DNA from: BOG-1112 sp964611335 | GTDB taxonomy: Bacteria; Bdellovibrionota_B; Oligoflexia; Oligoflexales; Bog-1112 | Direction of reading: 5' to 3' | DNA: 64,000 bases | Assembly (NCBI GenBank): GCA_964611335.1 | Contig: CAZSXR010000001.1 | Location: 310,001 to 374,000 of the forward strand | Part shown: positions 52,755-61,576 of the stretch, piece after piece | Numbering within the stretch: the stretch's first letter is position 1 | Layout: every line of letters begins with the position of its first letter | Notes under the pieces: model-generated | The model's database searches: none | Told to the model about the DNA's origin: nothing | What the model saw: the letters and a program-made list of their open reading frames with translations, nothing else | Made by a program: the position numbers and the translations under genes

Positions 52755-54575
52755 CTATTGCGGAGGATGTGCTTTGACGTATGCATTTACAGCGTTTGTG
52801 TACTGTGTGCTGACGTTTGCTATATCCGTTTTTATCACGAGAGCCTGGTTGTAAAGTTGTGGCTCCCAGTAGTGGATGATCTGGTTGAAGTTTCCGCATG
52901 AGAGAGTGTTCGTAAGGCCTATAACCCCACTCCCACCGAGTATGCCCCCTATACCGATGATACCCGTAAGGACGGCACCCGCAATGGTGCCTTTTCCAGG
53001 TCCTCCTTTACCTTTAGGTGGTTCTCCTGTTGGATGAGCAGGTGGGTCGACAACTGGTGGGTGACCACCACTCGTCCCTGCGTGTGCTTCAACAACTGGT
53101 GGGTGACCACCACTCGTCCCTGCGTGTGGTTCAACAGCTGATGTACGAGAATCAGGGGCAACATCAGGGGGGGGAGAAGCTCCTGGTTTTTTTGTAACAA
53201 AGATACCTTTAATTGTTTTCCATACACCCTTAGCTTTTGCCCCGATTGTTTTCTTTCCCTCTTCAGCTACTACCGTTGTTTTTTTTTTGCCGGTTACGAG
53301 ATTTTTGAGATTTGCAGGAAATTTTCCTCCTGAGAGGTAGTGTCCTGCAAACCCGACTGATGCTAAAAGACTTACTACTCCAATCCCAATAAGGACTTTA
53401 CTTAAAGTGCTATCATTTTTCGAGGTATGAGAATTTGTTCCTGTGGGAGCTGCAAATTGATTAGCCCCAGATGTTCCTACACTCGTTCCTGTTGTAGTAA
53501 AAATCGAAGGAGAAGAAGCATTGTTTGCAAACGAATCATCATTTGTGGAAGTAGGACCTTCAGAGGGAGGAGGGGGCAATATATCTGGTTCTGGACCCGA
53601 ACTTGTCCCTAAGCCACCACTGCTTCCTCCTGTCAAAGATCCTAATAAAGAATTCAGAGAGGAGTCTGATGCAGAACTTCCTGATGACCCACCACTTGGA
53701 GACACACCACAGCTATCAGCAAGTTGCAATCCATTCCCTTGTCTTTGTGCATCTTGTAAAGCTTGTGCTAACTCTTCTCCATACTGTTCCGTATAAAGTG
53801 CAATTTGTGAAGCTCCTAGATTTGCAACATTGACTGCATAGGTATAGAGAGGAGCGTTTGCGTCTTGACTTGCACACATGCCTGCATATTCCCTTGCTTG
53901 AGTTACATAACTGCTTGCAAGAGAGTACATCTTATTTTCTGCCTCACTCAGGTCCGTCAAAGCTTGTTGATAGGGAGCGTAAGATAAAACAGGATCATCG
54001 CTATTTGCATACTGTTGAGAGGTAGGAGCACCACAGTAACAAGGAGTATTAGGACTGCAAAAGTTCTTAGCTTTATTTTTATCCGCATCTGAAATGTAAA
54101 CGAGATTGTCTACGCAGAGTCGTACGCTTACCGTATTAAGTCCCTTAGGAAATTGCACATCGGGAATAACATATTTGTAAGATATTTGAGGTTTTTGACA
54201 TTGTTGTGTTCCTGTCAAACACGAATTCCAAACAAGAAAGGTAGGAGCAATATCTTTTCTAGGTTGTCCATCAGGTCCCATGCCTCCTGCCAGTTTCGTA
54301 TAATCCAAATTGATAGTAGCAGTCGGAGCCGTAGGAGCATTCGTTGTAGACGTGATGGTTAATGCAATCGGAGGAATTTGTAAATCTGCAAGCCCTATAG
54401 TGTTGATGGAAACCAAACCTAATGCATTTTTTACGGCACTTGAACAAGCATCACTCAGATTCTGAGTGGTACTCTCAGAGATTCCTGCACTTGTTTTTTT
54501 AGCAGTTGTAGGCTGCTGACAGGATTCAAGAGAAACCACACATAAAAAACTGAGAATCCATATTTTAAATCTCAC
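52755..54575 (-). CDS. Large predicted lipoprotein with low-complexity middle and two hydrophobic segments
   Basis: A 606-aa protein of unknown function starting with GTG at 54575 behind GGGGGA. The signal ends in a lipobox, VVSLESC (Cys at residue 19). The N-terminal domain (about 50-190) has several Cys, including WNSCLTGTQQCQ and CSPNTPCYCG. A Ser/Gly/Pro-rich middle (about 285-360) precedes a hydrophobic helix (VLIGIGVVSLLASVGFAGHYL), a basic stretch, two copies of a 14-residue repeat (HAGTSGGHPPVVE) and a Gly-rich hydrophobic helix near the end. The plan resembles the lipoprotein at 13407-15314. Two such hydrophobic helices are unusual for an outer-membrane lipoprotein. Confidence 0.72.
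   Translation of the reverse strand: MRFKIWILSFLCVVSLESCQQPTTAKKTSAGISESTTQNLSDACSSAVKNALGLVSINTIGLADLQIPPIALTITSTTNAPTAPTATINLDYTKLAGGMGPDGQPRKDIAPTFLVWNSCLTGTQQCQKPQISYKYVIPDVQFPKGLNTVSVRLCVDNLVYISDADKNKAKNFCSPNTPCYCGAPTSQQYANSDDPVLSYAPYQQALTDLSEAENKMYSLASSYVTQAREYAGMCASQDANAPLYTYAVNVANLGASQIALYTEQYGEELAQALQDAQRQGNGLQLADSCGVSPSGGSSGSSASDSSLNSLLGSLTGGSSGGLGTSSGPEPDILPPPPSEGPTSTNDDSFANNASSPSIFTTTGTSVGTSGANQFAAPTGTNSHTSKNDSTLSKVLIGIGVVSLLASVGFAGHYLSGGKFPANLKNLVTGKKKTTVVAEEGKKTIGAKAKGVWKTIKGIFVTKKPGASPPPDVAPDSRTSAVEPHAGTSGGHPPVVEAHAGTSGGHPPVVDPPAHPTGEPPKGKGGPGKGTIAGAVLTGIIGIGGILGGSGVIGLTNTLSCGNFNQIIHYWEPQLYNQALVIKTDIANVSTQYTNAVNAYVKAHPPQ
53051..53134 (-). repeat. 42-bp in-frame tandem repeat, two copies
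   Basis: Two adjacent near-identical 42-base units (starting at 53051 and 53093) encode a 14-residue unit containing HAGTSGGHPPVV in the large lipoprotein gene. The unit is a multiple of three, so copy number could change without a frameshift. Confidence 0.85.
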
Positions 54576-54671
54576 AGTTCCCCCATATATGAAAAATCAC
54601 ACTGATCTTTCATATATTTTCGTTGGGATATGAGAATAAATCAGTGGGTAATTTTTGCTGGGAGGAGAAAA

Positions 54672-54690
54672 AGGGGGACAGACTGCCCCT
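54672..54690 (-). terminator. Rho-independent terminator after the lipoprotein gene at 54699
   Basis: A stem of AGGGG with CCCCT and an inner loop of about nine bases starts eight bases past the stop codon at 54699. On the minus strand it is followed by a run of five T. The plus strand also shows five T on its side, so it could work both ways, but only minus-strand genes flank it. Confidence 0.6.
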
Positions 54691-54698
54691 CTTTTTGC

Positions 54699-56435
54699 TT
54701 ACAAACCTATGTAAGATTTAGAACGTTGGACAAAAACTTTCTCTTCGTCATTGTCAAATTCGAAAGGATTCACACGTTGTGAATAAATCCACTCAAGTTC
54801 CTTTGTGTAATCTTTTCCAGGGCTGTTATTCATGAGAGAAACCAGACGAGCTTCCCAACGCATAGCATCGCGGATGTCGTCCAAAATAAAAACATCATAC
54901 AAAGTCGTCATCAGGAAAGAAATACCAGGGTAGGGCAATTTTACAGCTTGGAGTAAGTCGTAAATACTTTTAAGTGTATTTCGTTTATAGCGTTCCAAAT
55001 GAGGTTTTTTGTAGTTTACAGCAACAAAAGGAGTTTTTGCAAAACGTGGACGACCACCCATCGCGAGCAGGTAATCTTTGCTGCTTGTTTTCGAATCCAT
55101 TCCGTAGAAGTACAGAGAAGAAAGAGGTGAAAGCGTTAAATTTTTCTTGTTTGTCCAAGCTGTATTTTTCTGAACAAGTTCCAATTCTGTTTTTATACTT
55201 TGATGAAAATAGGCTTCGTTGCGTGGTTTGAAAATTGTGTGAATAATACTTGCTTCGTGACTGAGAACATAAACTCCTCCTCTTGCGCGTTCATCTGCGT
55301 TCAAGAAAGAGAATGGAGAGGCATCATTGCGTTCTGCTTCGTTGATATATTCATATGCACGGAAACGGTGGAAAGAAAGCTGTTCTTCGTAAAGTTCGAA
55401 CCATCTACAAATTGCATATTTTAAAACGGCTGCTACAACTGGTTGAGGAATAGCGCTTGTTAAGTTTTCCAATCCCGATTTGATCGCTAAATACAGCAAT
55501 GCATAACCGAAGGAACTTTGATAGCGCACGAAATCTACAACCTTGTCAGGTTGTGCATCTGGAGCCAATGTTGTAATAGGACTGAGCACAAGATTGTAGC
55601 TTCCATTGCTATTATGTTGGAGAGTCAATTCGTCCAGAAGATGCACAGTGTCTATATTGAAAAGATCAGAAATGTCTTTTTGCAATTTCTCAAGGTGTTT
55701 GCGGAATTCTTTCGCCTGTTGTTTCGTCATCGTTTTTTCATAATCGATGTCTGAAAGTCTGAAGCTGACTTTTGCATCTACAGAATTCTGAAGCTCTTTC
55801 TTAATAGGCAGCTGTGTCCACCAATCTCCCACAAGTGGAGATTTATAGTCACCATAACGCTTCTCAACCTTATCGAGAACCTTATAAACTTTATCAAACT
55901 GATTTTTGTTCATAGGTCCCGAAAATTCGTTGCTTGAAAAGTCAGAGTCATTCTGTCTTTGCTGAATGGCTTTGCGAATAATACGGATCAGTTCTCGTAA
56001 ATTCAAATCGCCAACGCCGATAGTTCCCAAAATAGAACGACCTATAAACTCCAAAGAACGTGTGTTCTGATATGTTAGATCGTAAATCGCGAGTAATTTC
56101 CCATTCGCATCGTAGCCTACCGCATATTCGTCACCAGCAAGTTTCCAATTTTTGACATCGGAGAATTTTACATATTTTGGTTTTTTAAGATCGGATAGCG
56201 AAGTGTCAGGAACATGAGAATCTTCTTTTGCATAGATGTCTCGGAAGAGAGAAAGAAGTGCATCCACTTCCGTTTTCAGAACATCATCTTGAGGATCGGA
56301 ATTGGATTCTTCTTGGGGAGCAGCTTCTTGGACTAAAGCTAGATTCTGGTGTGGAGCTTTGTCTGCATTTGTTTTGGGACCACATTGATAAAGAAAGGCA
56401 CTCGACGCTAAAAAAAAGATAGGAAAACGCCTCAT
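54699..56435 (-). CDS. Predicted lipoprotein of unknown function
   Basis: A 578-aa protein with a short signal sequence RRFPIFFLASSAFLYQC (Cys about residue 18) and a Glu/Asp-rich linker. The body is mostly helical, with no repeats. A Tyr/Arg-rich stretch FRAYEYINEAERNDASPFSFLNADERARGGVYVLSHE lies near the middle, but no known active-site motif is visible. The ATG at 56435 has GAGGA upstream and is preferred over an upstream start. It lies upstream of the lipoprotein gene at 52755-54575, separated by a terminator, so the two are separate units. Confidence 0.7.
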   Translation of the reverse strand: MRRFPIFFLASSAFLYQCGPKTNADKAPHQNLALVQEAAPQEESNSDPQDDVLKTEVDALLSLFRDIYAKEDSHVPDTSLSDLKKPKYVKFSDVKNWKLAGDEYAVGYDANGKLLAIYDLTYQNTRSLEFIGRSILGTIGVGDLNLRELIRIIRKAIQQRQNDSDFSSNEFSGPMNKNQFDKVYKVLDKVEKRYGDYKSPLVGDWWTQLPIKKELQNSVDAKVSFRLSDIDYEKTMTKQQAKEFRKHLEKLQKDISDLFNIDTVHLLDELTLQHNSNGSYNLVLSPITTLAPDAQPDKVVDFVRYQSSFGYALLYLAIKSGLENLTSAIPQPVVAAVLKYAICRWFELYEEQLSFHRFRAYEYINEAERNDASPFSFLNADERARGGVYVLSHEASIIHTIFKPRNEAYFHQSIKTELELVQKNTAWTNKKNLTLSPLSSLYFYGMDSKTSSKDYLLAMGGRPRFAKTPFVAVNYKKPHLERYKRNTLKSIYDLLQAVKLPYPGISFLMTTLYDVFILDDIRDAMRWEARLVSLMNNSPGKDYTKELEWIYSQRVNPFEFDNDEEKVFVQRSKSYIGL

Positions 56436-56543
56436 AAAATCCTCAGTTTTTAAATAATACGGATTTTTCACTACGATTATATACTGAGACTTTTTATTCA
56501 GCGGGTTTTGTACAGAATGAAGGCAGAGAGCAAGGCGGCGATG

Positions 56544-56825
56544 TTAGAGTGCGACGACACCTTCTATATGAGAGACCCTTTCATAGACATCAATTACTGC
56601 CGCGCTTGAGAGCATGCGACAGCGTAAGGAATACGCCGTATATTTTCCTCCATGGGAGGAGCGAGTTGTTTGCTCTATAAGGTCGAGGCTTGCGAAGATC
56701 TCTTCGAGCTTTTGAATCTTGTCTAAAAGGTCACTTTTAACAATAAATTTAAACATATACTCAGCTGGCCATTGGTAGTGTTGGTCCAAGAGTTCTTGAA
56801 ACTCTTCCGGTTCCATGGATGTCAT
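56544..56825 (-). CDS. DUF493/YbeD-like small protein
   Basis: A 93-aa protein of the DUF493 (YbeD, UPF0250) family: YMFKFIVKSDLLDKIQKLEEIF, then SSHGGKYTAYSLRCRMLSSAAVIDVYERVSHIEGV. The family has an ACT-like alpha/beta fold and is thought to bind small ligands; its role is not known. The ATG at 56825 has AAGGAG seven bases upstream. It stands alone between larger genes. Confidence 0.8.
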   Translation of the reverse strand: MTSMEPEEFQELLDQHYQWPAEYMFKFIVKSDLLDKIQKLEEIFASLDLIEQTTRSSHGGKYTAYSLRCRMLSSAAVIDVYERVSHIEGVVAL

Positions 56826-56952
56826 CAAAAGTCTCCTTGCTTTGAAAGTCCTCTCTTCTAACTAAAAGCTTGCCATCATTCAAGGCTAAGATTGATGAGA
56901 AAGCTTTTCAGTTTTAAGATGAGCCCTGAGTTTATTTAAGAAAGGATGTTTT

Positions 56953-57393
56953 ATGAGAAAGTTATTTGGTCTTTTATTGTTTGCGTTCACAAGCTCCGTC
57001 TTTGCATCGGAAAGCCTTCCGGTAGGAAAGCTCGCAAGCGCTGATACACCTCAACGGGAAGAACCTAAGAAAGAGATAAAAAAAGAAGAGCCTAAAAAAG
57101 AAGAACCAAAAAAAGAAGAAAAGACATTAAATGTAAAAAGTTCACATACTGAAACGATCAACATCAATACAAATAAGAAACCTGAGCTGATGCGTGAGCA
57201 TGAAGATTTTTGTGGAACATCGAAAGCAGATTGCAAAAAGCAATGCATGGATTGGTTGAAAGAGCAAAAGAAAACCTTGAAAGGAAGTATACGTACTTCA
57301 CACTGCTCAAGCGGGAAAGATCTTTATGGTAAAGAAGAAAACGGTTGCATGAATGTCAGCTGTTATGGGGAAATTAAATACATTTTGCAGTAA
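56953..57393 (+). CDS. Small secreted protein with Lys/Glu repeats and Cys-rich tail
   Basis: A 146-aa exported protein. The signal peptide (LFGLLLFAFTSSVFA, cleavage after residue 18) is followed by a Lys/Glu segment with three EEPKK units and a C-terminal domain with six Cys (DFCGTSKADCKKQCMDW, SHCSSG, GCMNVSC). The even number of Cys suggests three disulfides in a small periplasmic domain; function unknown. A degraded repeat word (8/10, about 56992) overlaps codons of the signal peptide. AAGGA precedes the ATG. It ends one base from the convergent zinc-ribbon gene. Confidence 0.7.
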   Translation: MRKLFGLLLFAFTSSVFASESLPVGKLASADTPQREEPKKEIKKEEPKKEEPKKEEKTLNVKSSHTETININTNKKPELMREHEDFCGTSKADCKKQCMDWLKEQKKTLKGSIRTSHCSSGKDLYGKEENGCMNVSCYGEIKYILQ

Positions 57394-57394
57394 T

Positions 57395-57727
57395 TCATTT
57401 TTTAAACAGATCTTCCAATTTTTTTTTCAAATCTTCACCATCTTCTTTCTTCACGCTTGTTCCTCTCGGTGAAAAATAAGAACAAAAATTCGATTTGTCT
57501 TTTTCTCGAACCCAAGAGGCTTGAGATTCTCGGCATTCTCGATAGGCCTGGGGATCGTAGTATTCACAATTCAAACATACCTTTGCATCTCGATGACATT
57601 TCGAACATTCTTCTCCACGAGCGAGTGGAGGATCAAATTCCCATGAGTTTTGACAGTGATAACAATGAATTCGTGCCAAAAGTTTTTCCTTTCCCGCATG
57701 TATAAAATTTGCAATACTTTTTTCCAC
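57395..57727 (-). CDS. Zinc-ribbon protein of unknown function
   Basis: A 110-aa protein with two Cys pairs forming a rubredoxin-like knuckle set (IHCYHCQNSW and EECSKCHRDAKVCLNCEYYD) and then YRECRESQASWVREKDKSNFCSYFSP. The second half, C-x-x-C-x-x-Y with W-V-R-E-K-D-K-x-N-F-C-x-Y-F, is a recurring small domain in bacterial proteins whose role is not known. The start at 57727 overlaps nothing essential but lies 24 bases from the CBS gene start on the other strand. Confidence 0.7.
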   Translation of the reverse strand: MEKSIANFIHAGKEKLLARIHCYHCQNSWEFDPPLARGEECSKCHRDAKVCLNCEYYDPQAYRECRESQASWVREKDKSNFCSYFSPRGTSVKKEDGEDLKKKLEDLFKK

Positions 57728-57750
57728 TCATCGTGCAAAGGATAGGTTAT

Positions 57751-59109
57751 ATGCTATTTTCCTCCATTATTGAAACGATTGGTAAGACTCCTCTCATCAA
57801 ATTCCAACGCGTTGGATCTCATTTACCCTGCAATATTTACGGAAAGTGTGAATATTTTAATCCAGGTGGTTCTGTCAAAGATCGCATCGCTGCACGCATG
57901 ATCGAAAGGGCAGAAAAATCAGGACGCATACGACCTGGTGATACTTTGATCGAACCGACTTCGGGCAATACAGGAATCGGAATGGCACTTGCAGGTGCGG
58001 TCAAAGGCTATCACATTATCATCACCATGCCTGAGAAAATGAGTCGTGAGAAACAGGTCATCCTCGAAGCCCTCGGTGCAAAAATAATACGCACACCCAC
58101 AGAAGCAGCGTGGGATTCTCCTGAAAGTCATATCGGAGTTGCAAAACGTTTACAGACCGAACTCCCCAATGCTCATATTTTAGACCAATACAGTAACGAA
58201 GATAATCCGCTTGCTCACTACTACGGAACAGGTCAGGAGATTCTCGATGACCTTGATGGCAAAGTCGACATGGTTGTTATAGGAGCAGGAACGGGAGGAA
58301 CTGTAACAGGTATTGCAAAACGCATCAAAGAGCATAATCCGAAATGTATTGTCGTAGGTGTGGACCCTGTGGGTTCTATTTTGGCAGGTGGAAATACCAT
58401 CGGTACTTATAAAGTCGAAGGTATAGGTTATGATTTCATACCTGAAGTTTTAGATCGTGATCTAATTGATGTTTGGGTTAAAACTCAAGATAGAGAATCT
58501 TTTTTATTAGCAAGGCGTTTGATTCTTGAAGAAGGGTTATTGGTTGGAGGCTCTTCTGGTTCTGCTCTCTTTGCTGCTTTACAAGAAGGGCAGCGTTTGA
58601 AAGCGGGTGCCAACTGTGTAGTGATTTTACCAGATGGTGTGCGTAACTATCTTTCCAAATTCGTCGATGACAATTGGATGCGGGACAATCATTTTTTCAG
58701 TACCAGTGTTCTGGAAGGTACTGTATCTAATCTTACGAAAGCGAAGAAAGATCGTCTCATCACACTCGAACAAACGGCACAATGCAAAGTGGCTATCAAG
58801 CTTATGCAGGAAAAATCTTTTTCACAAATTCCTATAACATCGAAAGGAATTTTGACAGGAATGCTCTATGAAAAAGATTTGCTAAGTTTTCTCTTATCAG
58901 GACAACGTGTGTCTTTAGACTCGGAATTGAGTCGGGTGATGACTCGGCAATTTGCAACAGTGACTAACGAAACACCTCTCTCAACTTTACAAGATTTGCT
59001 TTTGAAATCAGGTTGTGCGGTGGTTATAGATAAAGATCGTGTACCAAAGCAGATTATCACCTACATAGATTTGGTTCAGTGGATTGGAGAGCATAATAAC
59101 TCTCAGTGA
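57751..59109 (+). CDS. Cystathionine beta-synthase with C-terminal CBS domains
   Basis: PLP enzyme that condenses homocysteine with serine. The 452-aa protein has the PLP lysine K43 in GGSVKDR, the substrate loop TSGNTGIGMALAG and the PLP-phosphate loop GAGTGGTVTG, then SYKVEGIGYDFIP-type segments (here TYKVEGIGYDF). After residue 330 two CBS domains follow (ITLEQTAQCKVAIKLMQEKSFSQIPI and VMTRQFATVTNETPLSTLQ), the animal/bacterial CBS layout that is regulated by adenosyl ligands; a simple cysteine synthase lacks them. I chose the ATG at 57751 behind AAAGGATAGG. No cystathionine gamma-lyase gene is nearby. Confidence 0.9.
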   Translation: MLFSSIIETIGKTPLIKFQRVGSHLPCNIYGKCEYFNPGGSVKDRIAARMIERAEKSGRIRPGDTLIEPTSGNTGIGMALAGAVKGYHIIITMPEKMSREKQVILEALGAKIIRTPTEAAWDSPESHIGVAKRLQTELPNAHILDQYSNEDNPLAHYYGTGQEILDDLDGKVDMVVIGAGTGGTVTGIAKRIKEHNPKCIVVGVDPVGSILAGGNTIGTYKVEGIGYDFIPEVLDRDLIDVWVKTQDRESFLLARRLILEEGLLVGGSSGSALFAALQEGQRLKAGANCVVILPDGVRNYLSKFVDDNWMRDNHFFSTSVLEGTVSNLTKAKKDRLITLEQTAQCKVAIKLMQEKSFSQIPITSKGILTGMLYEKDLLSFLLSGQRVSLDSELSRVMTRQFATVTNETPLSTLQDLLLKSGCAVVIDKDRVPKQIITYIDLVQWIGEHNNSQ

Positions 59110-59555
59110 TGGGATATATGTCTAAGTAGGGCTTGCAAGCCTAGAGCATAAGAGTCGAAAGCAAATCCGTAAATGACTCCAAGTGCATATTTTGCCGAGT
59201 AAGAGTGATGTCGAAAACTTTCTCTCTTTGCTAGTTGTGAAAGATGCACTTCGACAAATTTTAATTGCAAAGCTTCGAGTCTATCGGCGAGAGCAAGCGA
59301 TGTATGTGTCCATGCAGCAGGATTGAGTACAGCACCATCCCATTTTTGTTCGCTAAGTTTTTCTAAAAAGGCACATTCGTTATTCGATTGGAAAAAAATT
59401 AAGTGAATTTTTTTTTCAAAAATTTTTTCTAAAAAAATCTTTTCATCTTCCAAAAAATCTTCAAGATTCTTTAAAGTTTTCGACCCGTAAATATTTTCAG
59501 GTCGCGATCCCAATAAATCGAGATTGACTCCGTTTGCAATGAGTATATTCAACAC
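59103..59555 (-). CDS. aroQ: 3-dehydroquinate dehydratase, type II
   Basis: Shikimate pathway enzyme, 150 aa, dodecameric type II form. ILIANGVNLDLLGSRPENIYG is the N-terminal signature with active-site Tyr23; LNPAAWTHTSLALADRLEAL and EVHLSQLAKRESFRHHSYSA hold the substrate Asn, Thr and His. The start is GTG at 59555 with only a weak ribosome site. It is the last gene of the pilus operon strand, 22 bases after pilN, and overlaps the convergent CBS gene by seven bases. Confidence 0.93.
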   Translation of the reverse strand: MLNILIANGVNLDLLGSRPENIYGSKTLKNLEDFLEDEKIFLEKIFEKKIHLIFFQSNNECAFLEKLSEQKWDGAVLNPAAWTHTSLALADRLEALQLKFVEVHLSQLAKRESFRHHSYSAKYALGVIYGFAFDSYALGLQALLRHISHH

Positions 59556-59577
59556 GAGTGTTCTTTCTTTTTACGCT

Positions 59578-60387
59578 TTATAGTTTGGAGCCATCAGCAA
59601 CCCGCGATTTTCTCGGTTGGTCAAAGTTGCGTTCAGCGTATTTTATGACCAAAGTAAAGGCTGGAAAGCTGTTTAGCTCAGGAAACAGGGTGTTTTCAAC
59701 CGATACTTTTTTTCTGCTGACGTCGGAAGCAGATGTTGTACCAGCTTTTGCGAGTCCATCTTTAGCGTTCCCTCCTTCTCCTACTTTTTTGAGTGCTTTC
59801 TGCCCTTCACTTAACGTTTGAGGAGCTTCTTCTCCTTCGTTTGAAGATTTGGTATTTGATACTTTCTCAAGTTTCACCTTATCAAAGTAGACAAAACTAC
59901 TGAGATCTTTAACTTCAACTTTTCTTTTTTCAGTCTCTTCCAGTTGGTTTATGAATTCTGCTACAAGCAAGTTGTCAAAAGATCCTCCTGCAATGCTGAT
60001 TTCTTTACGTTTGGAATCTATGCTTAAAGAACTAAACCAGACGCCTTCGGGCTTCAAATTTTGAAGATGTTCCAGAAGTATAACCGAAAGATAGCGACTT
60101 ACCCTTGACACCGTAATGCTTTCAAGAGAGAGCAATTTATTTTTAAGAAGATCGATCTGTTTGCTCAGTTGATCAAACTTTTGCAAATCTGGTTGCATTC
60201 TCTCAATATTGGCATCTATTTCAGCTGTTTTAGTTGTAATTCTTGCGGTTTCTGCTTCCACGCTTGCGAGGAAGGATTCTACACCGTAATAGCTTACAGA
60301 AGCTATCAACACAAAGAACACCAACTCTGGAAGAAACCAGAATTTGTTTCGAACAGCAGAAGGTGGTGCTAGGTTGATAAGAATCAA
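59578..60387 (-). CDS. pilN: Type IV pilus assembly protein PilN-like
   Basis: Inner-membrane protein that links PilM to the periplasmic PilO/PilP/PilQ ring. The 269-aa protein opens with the short PilN motif INLAPP (which in cognate proteins binds PilM), has one membrane helix (about 20-40), then a coiled coil (about 45-90) and an alpha/beta domain with GVWFSSLSIDSKRKEISIAG typical of PilN. A low-complexity Lys/Ser/Gly-rich insert (about 175-225) precedes the last strand. TTG at 60387 has AAGGG upstream. It follows pilM by 28 bases. No pilO or pilP comes next; aroQ does. Confidence 0.85.
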   Translation of the reverse strand: MILINLAPPSAVRNKFWFLPELVFFVLIASVSYYGVESFLASVEAETARITTKTAEIDANIERMQPDLQKFDQLSKQIDLLKNKLLSLESITVSRVSRYLSVILLEHLQNLKPEGVWFSSLSIDSKRKEISIAGGSFDNLLVAEFINQLEETEKRKVEVKDLSSFVYFDKVKLEKVSNTKSSNEGEEAPQTLSEGQKALKKVGEGGNAKDGLAKAGTTSASDVSRKKVSVENTLFPELNSFPAFTLVIKYAERNFDQPRKSRVADGSKL

Positions 60388-60415
60388 ATCTTTTTCCCTT
60401 TAAACTAGAACCGTA

Positions 60416-61483
60416 TTAGTAATCTCTTTCTTCTTGAACTTTCCTCAAACTAAGACCTGCTAGAACACTGAACGACGTTGACAAATTCCCATTTTCTATC
60501 CATCGAGCTTTTCTCGCAATCTGCATATTTTGAAAAGGATTTAAATAAGACACAGGAACTTCCAGCTTAGATTGTAAGTAAGGAAGCATCCCCGAAACAA
60601 GCGAACCTCCTCCTGTAAGAAAAACTCCTCGTATATCCCCTTTATCGATCGGAGCTTCTCCACTTTGAAAGAAGAAATCTTTAGTAAGTAAAAATTCGTT
60701 TAAAAATTGCTCGTGCATAGGTGTTAGAGCATCGACCATTTCTTTTGTGACTTCGAGTTGTCCTAGGTTCATTCGGATTTTATAATGCTCTGCGATATCC
60801 ATAGAAACACCGGAAGCATCTGCGATAGCTCGTGTATAATTCTCACCACCCATTCCGATCTCTCGGGAATAGGCATAGAGACCATCGGATAAGAAAATTA
60901 CGTTTGTGGATGTAATCCCCATATTGACAATAGCAAGAAGTCCTGGAATTTTCCCAAAATTGTATTCCACAATGTTTGTTAGCGCAAAACTTTCACAATC
61001 CACGACACCGATAGCAATTCCTGCGCTATTCAACATAGAAATATATTCATTCAAACTCTCTCGTTTTGTAACAGCAACCAATACAGTCTCTTCAAGATCT
61101 GTTTTCGTTTCCATATCTATGTGGAAGTCAAAATAGAGTTCATTCATATCCATTTGAAGCTGCCGTTCCGCTTCCAAATATATCTGATCACCGCTATCCA
61201 TAGACTCATTGGGAGTTATTTTCATACGTTTCAGAATAATATTGCTTCCACTTAAAGAAAGACAAGCTCTGCGAAATATTCTTCGGACTCCCATTTCACT
61301 CAGAAGATCCAGAAAGTATTTCTCGACCATTTTCAAATCGTTAATTTTTCCAGACTGCACTAAACCCTGAGGAATATACTTCACACCAAGATTGGTTAGT
61401 TTTTTTTCAAAAGCGCCTGAAAACTCTGCAATCTTAATTGAGTGAGAGCCTATATCGATGCAAACCATGGAACTTTCAAACAT
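60416..61483 (-). CDS. pilM: Type IV pilus assembly protein PilM
   Basis: Actin-like cytoplasmic ATPase of the pilus alignment complex, 355 aa. The actin-fold motifs are VCIDIGSHSIKIAEFS, LLAIVNMGITSTNVIF, and GVFLTGGGSLVSGMLPYLQSKLEVPVSYLNPF. LEAERQLQMDMNELYFDFHID is also typical of PilM. It should bind the N-terminal INLAPP of the PilN encoded next. The 93-base gap to the gene upstream holds no clear promoter, so it is likely read through from pilQ. Confidence 0.95.
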   Translation of the reverse strand: MFESSMVCIDIGSHSIKIAEFSGAFEKKLTNLGVKYIPQGLVQSGKINDLKMVEKYFLDLLSEMGVRRIFRRACLSLSGSNIILKRMKITPNESMDSGDQIYLEAERQLQMDMNELYFDFHIDMETKTDLEETVLVAVTKRESLNEYISMLNSAGIAIGVVDCESFALTNIVEYNFGKIPGLLAIVNMGITSTNVIFLSDGLYAYSREIGMGGENYTRAIADASGVSMDIAEHYKIRMNLGQLEVTKEMVDALTPMHEQFLNEFLLTKDFFFQSGEAPIDKGDIRGVFLTGGGSLVSGMLPYLQSKLEVPVSYLNPFQNMQIARKARWIENGNLSTSFSVLAGLSLRKVQEERDY

Positions 61484-61576
61484 CGAAATAACCCTTCCTC
61501 TTCATTAAATAAGCTCCATTTGATTCTTTCATGGGAGCTTCATAGGAATCAATTGCACAGAGTAGGAAAAATTCGC

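Noticed and set aside
53051..53134. Direct repeats as a CRISPR array
   Set aside because: Only two units, no spacers, and the units are in-frame codons of a lipoprotein gene.
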